Shown: positions 63,712 through 64,000 of the stretch, piece by piece
Position numbering within the stretch: the first letter of the stretch is position 1
Layout: each line of letters starts with the position of its first letter
Origin: Arthrobacter sp. CDRTa11
GTDB taxonomy: Bacteria > Actinomycetota > Actinomycetes > Actinomycetales > Micrococcaceae
DNA length: 64,000 nt
Assembly: GCF_026427775.1 (NCBI RefSeq)
Contig: NZ_CP044532.1
Coordinates: 1,922,001 to 1,986,000 of the forward strand
Direction of reading: 5' to 3'
Notes under the pieces: model-generated
Databases searched by the model: none
Told to the model about the DNA's origin: nothing
What the model saw: only the letters and a program-made list of their open reading frames with translations
Program-made: the position numbers and the translations under genes

Positions 63712-64000
63712 TCAGGTGTGCTGCAGGGCCGCTGTCAGTTCCTCGGGCCGCCGCGTGGAGGTCAGCCAGTACGGGGTCCGGTCCGACGCATCGGTTATCT
63801 CAATCCTGACCACTGGATCGATCCACCCGCGGATGCAAAGGTAGGCAAGCCCGTTCAGCCGGGTTCCCCGCTCCGCGGTAGCCTCTTTGCCCCGGAACGG
63901 CTGTACCTCACCGATATATTTGCGCTCGATGGTGGCGCGGCCCACCGTGAGGGACGTCCCCGTGATAATGATGGCGGGAGTCGAGAGCACCAGCAGCACA
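63712..64000 (-). CDS. DUF3093 family membrane protein (partial)
   Basis: The C-terminal 96 or so residues of a DUF3093 protein whose start lies beyond the window. The visible part has the end of a hydrophobic segment (MLLVLSTPAIIITGTSLTVG), then IERKYIGEVQPFRG and YLCIRGWIDPVVRIEITDASD, and ends RPEELTAALQHT. DUF3093 proteins usually have two N-terminal helices and about 150 residues. The role is unknown. It is convergent with DUF4193. Confidence 0.85.
   Translation of the reverse strand, partial: VLLVLSTPAIIITGTSLTVGRATIERKYIGEVQPFRGKEATAERGTRLNGLAYLCIRGWIDPVVRIEITDASDRTPYWLTSTRRPEELTAALQHT

Overview
The window is a high-GC actinobacterial chromosome segment. Gene content, order and protein sequences fit a soil member of the Micrococcaceae, of the Arthrobacter/Pseudarthrobacter type. 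Supporting signs are paired glnA2-glnE and glnA1 genes, NrdR, polyphosphate glucokinase, SepH, DUF4191, DUF4193, DUF5998 and DUF3093 proteins, a fused CydDC exporter, and many genes with a -10 box placed 6-7 bases before an ATG or GTG, which indicates leaderless transcripts. Most of the window is conserved core genome on both strands. No rRNA, tRNA or CRISPR array was seen.

Layout. 1-9 kb: the 3' end of dnaE, a flavin reductase, a membrane protein followed by hisD, nrdR with its own NrdR boxes, a ppgK-SDR pair, map, a 55-residue SPOR-like protein, and panB. 9-31 kb: a nitrogen and lipoate block that matches, as I recall it, the Mycobacterium tuberculosis Rv2225-Rv2213 order (panB, glnA2, glnE, glnA1, RDD, DUF4191, lipA, lipB, TIGR01777 epimerase), with a Ser/Thr kinase, a tricorn protease and an OsmC protein added. 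31-37 kb: sucB, lpdA, pepA and a PAC2 protein. LipA and LipB make the lipoyl groups carried by SucB and recycled by LpdA, so these genes form one functional module. 37-44.5 kb: an MFS transporter, DUF4192, the principal sigma factor, DUF7455 and parE. 44.5-52.4 kb: a respiratory module of a BlaI-type repressor, an M56 membrane protease and cydA-cydB-cydDC. 52.5-64 kb: small enzymes, parC, a large GNAT/acyl-CoA-synthetase protein, DUF5998, a phosphodiesterase, tdk, sepH, DUF4193 and a partial DUF3093 gene.

The only clearly accessory stretch is about 14.9-18.1 kb, between a GNAT gene and glnA1. It holds two orphan small ORFs, a G-quadruplex motif, a duplicated terminator arm and a 1.9-kb IS3-family element. 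That element has 25-bp inverted repeats (one mismatch), a 3-bp GAA target duplication, a phased GGGAAAA frameshift heptamer, and about 450 bp of extra DNA with a small membrane-protein gene between the transposase and its right end. It appears to have landed in the loop of the glnA1 transcription terminator.

Regulation readable from the sequence. Two NrdR boxes 32 bp apart lie before nrdR. A double GlnR box lies before glnA1. Three perfect copies of TTCTAC-N5-GTAGAA lie between blaI and cydA, one of them over the cydA -10 box. A near-perfect fourth copy sits 15 kb away in the promoter of a 116-residue membrane protein. This last set suggests a BlaI/M56 proteolytic switch controlling cytochrome bd and at least one remote gene, and it is the most promising little-described system in the window.
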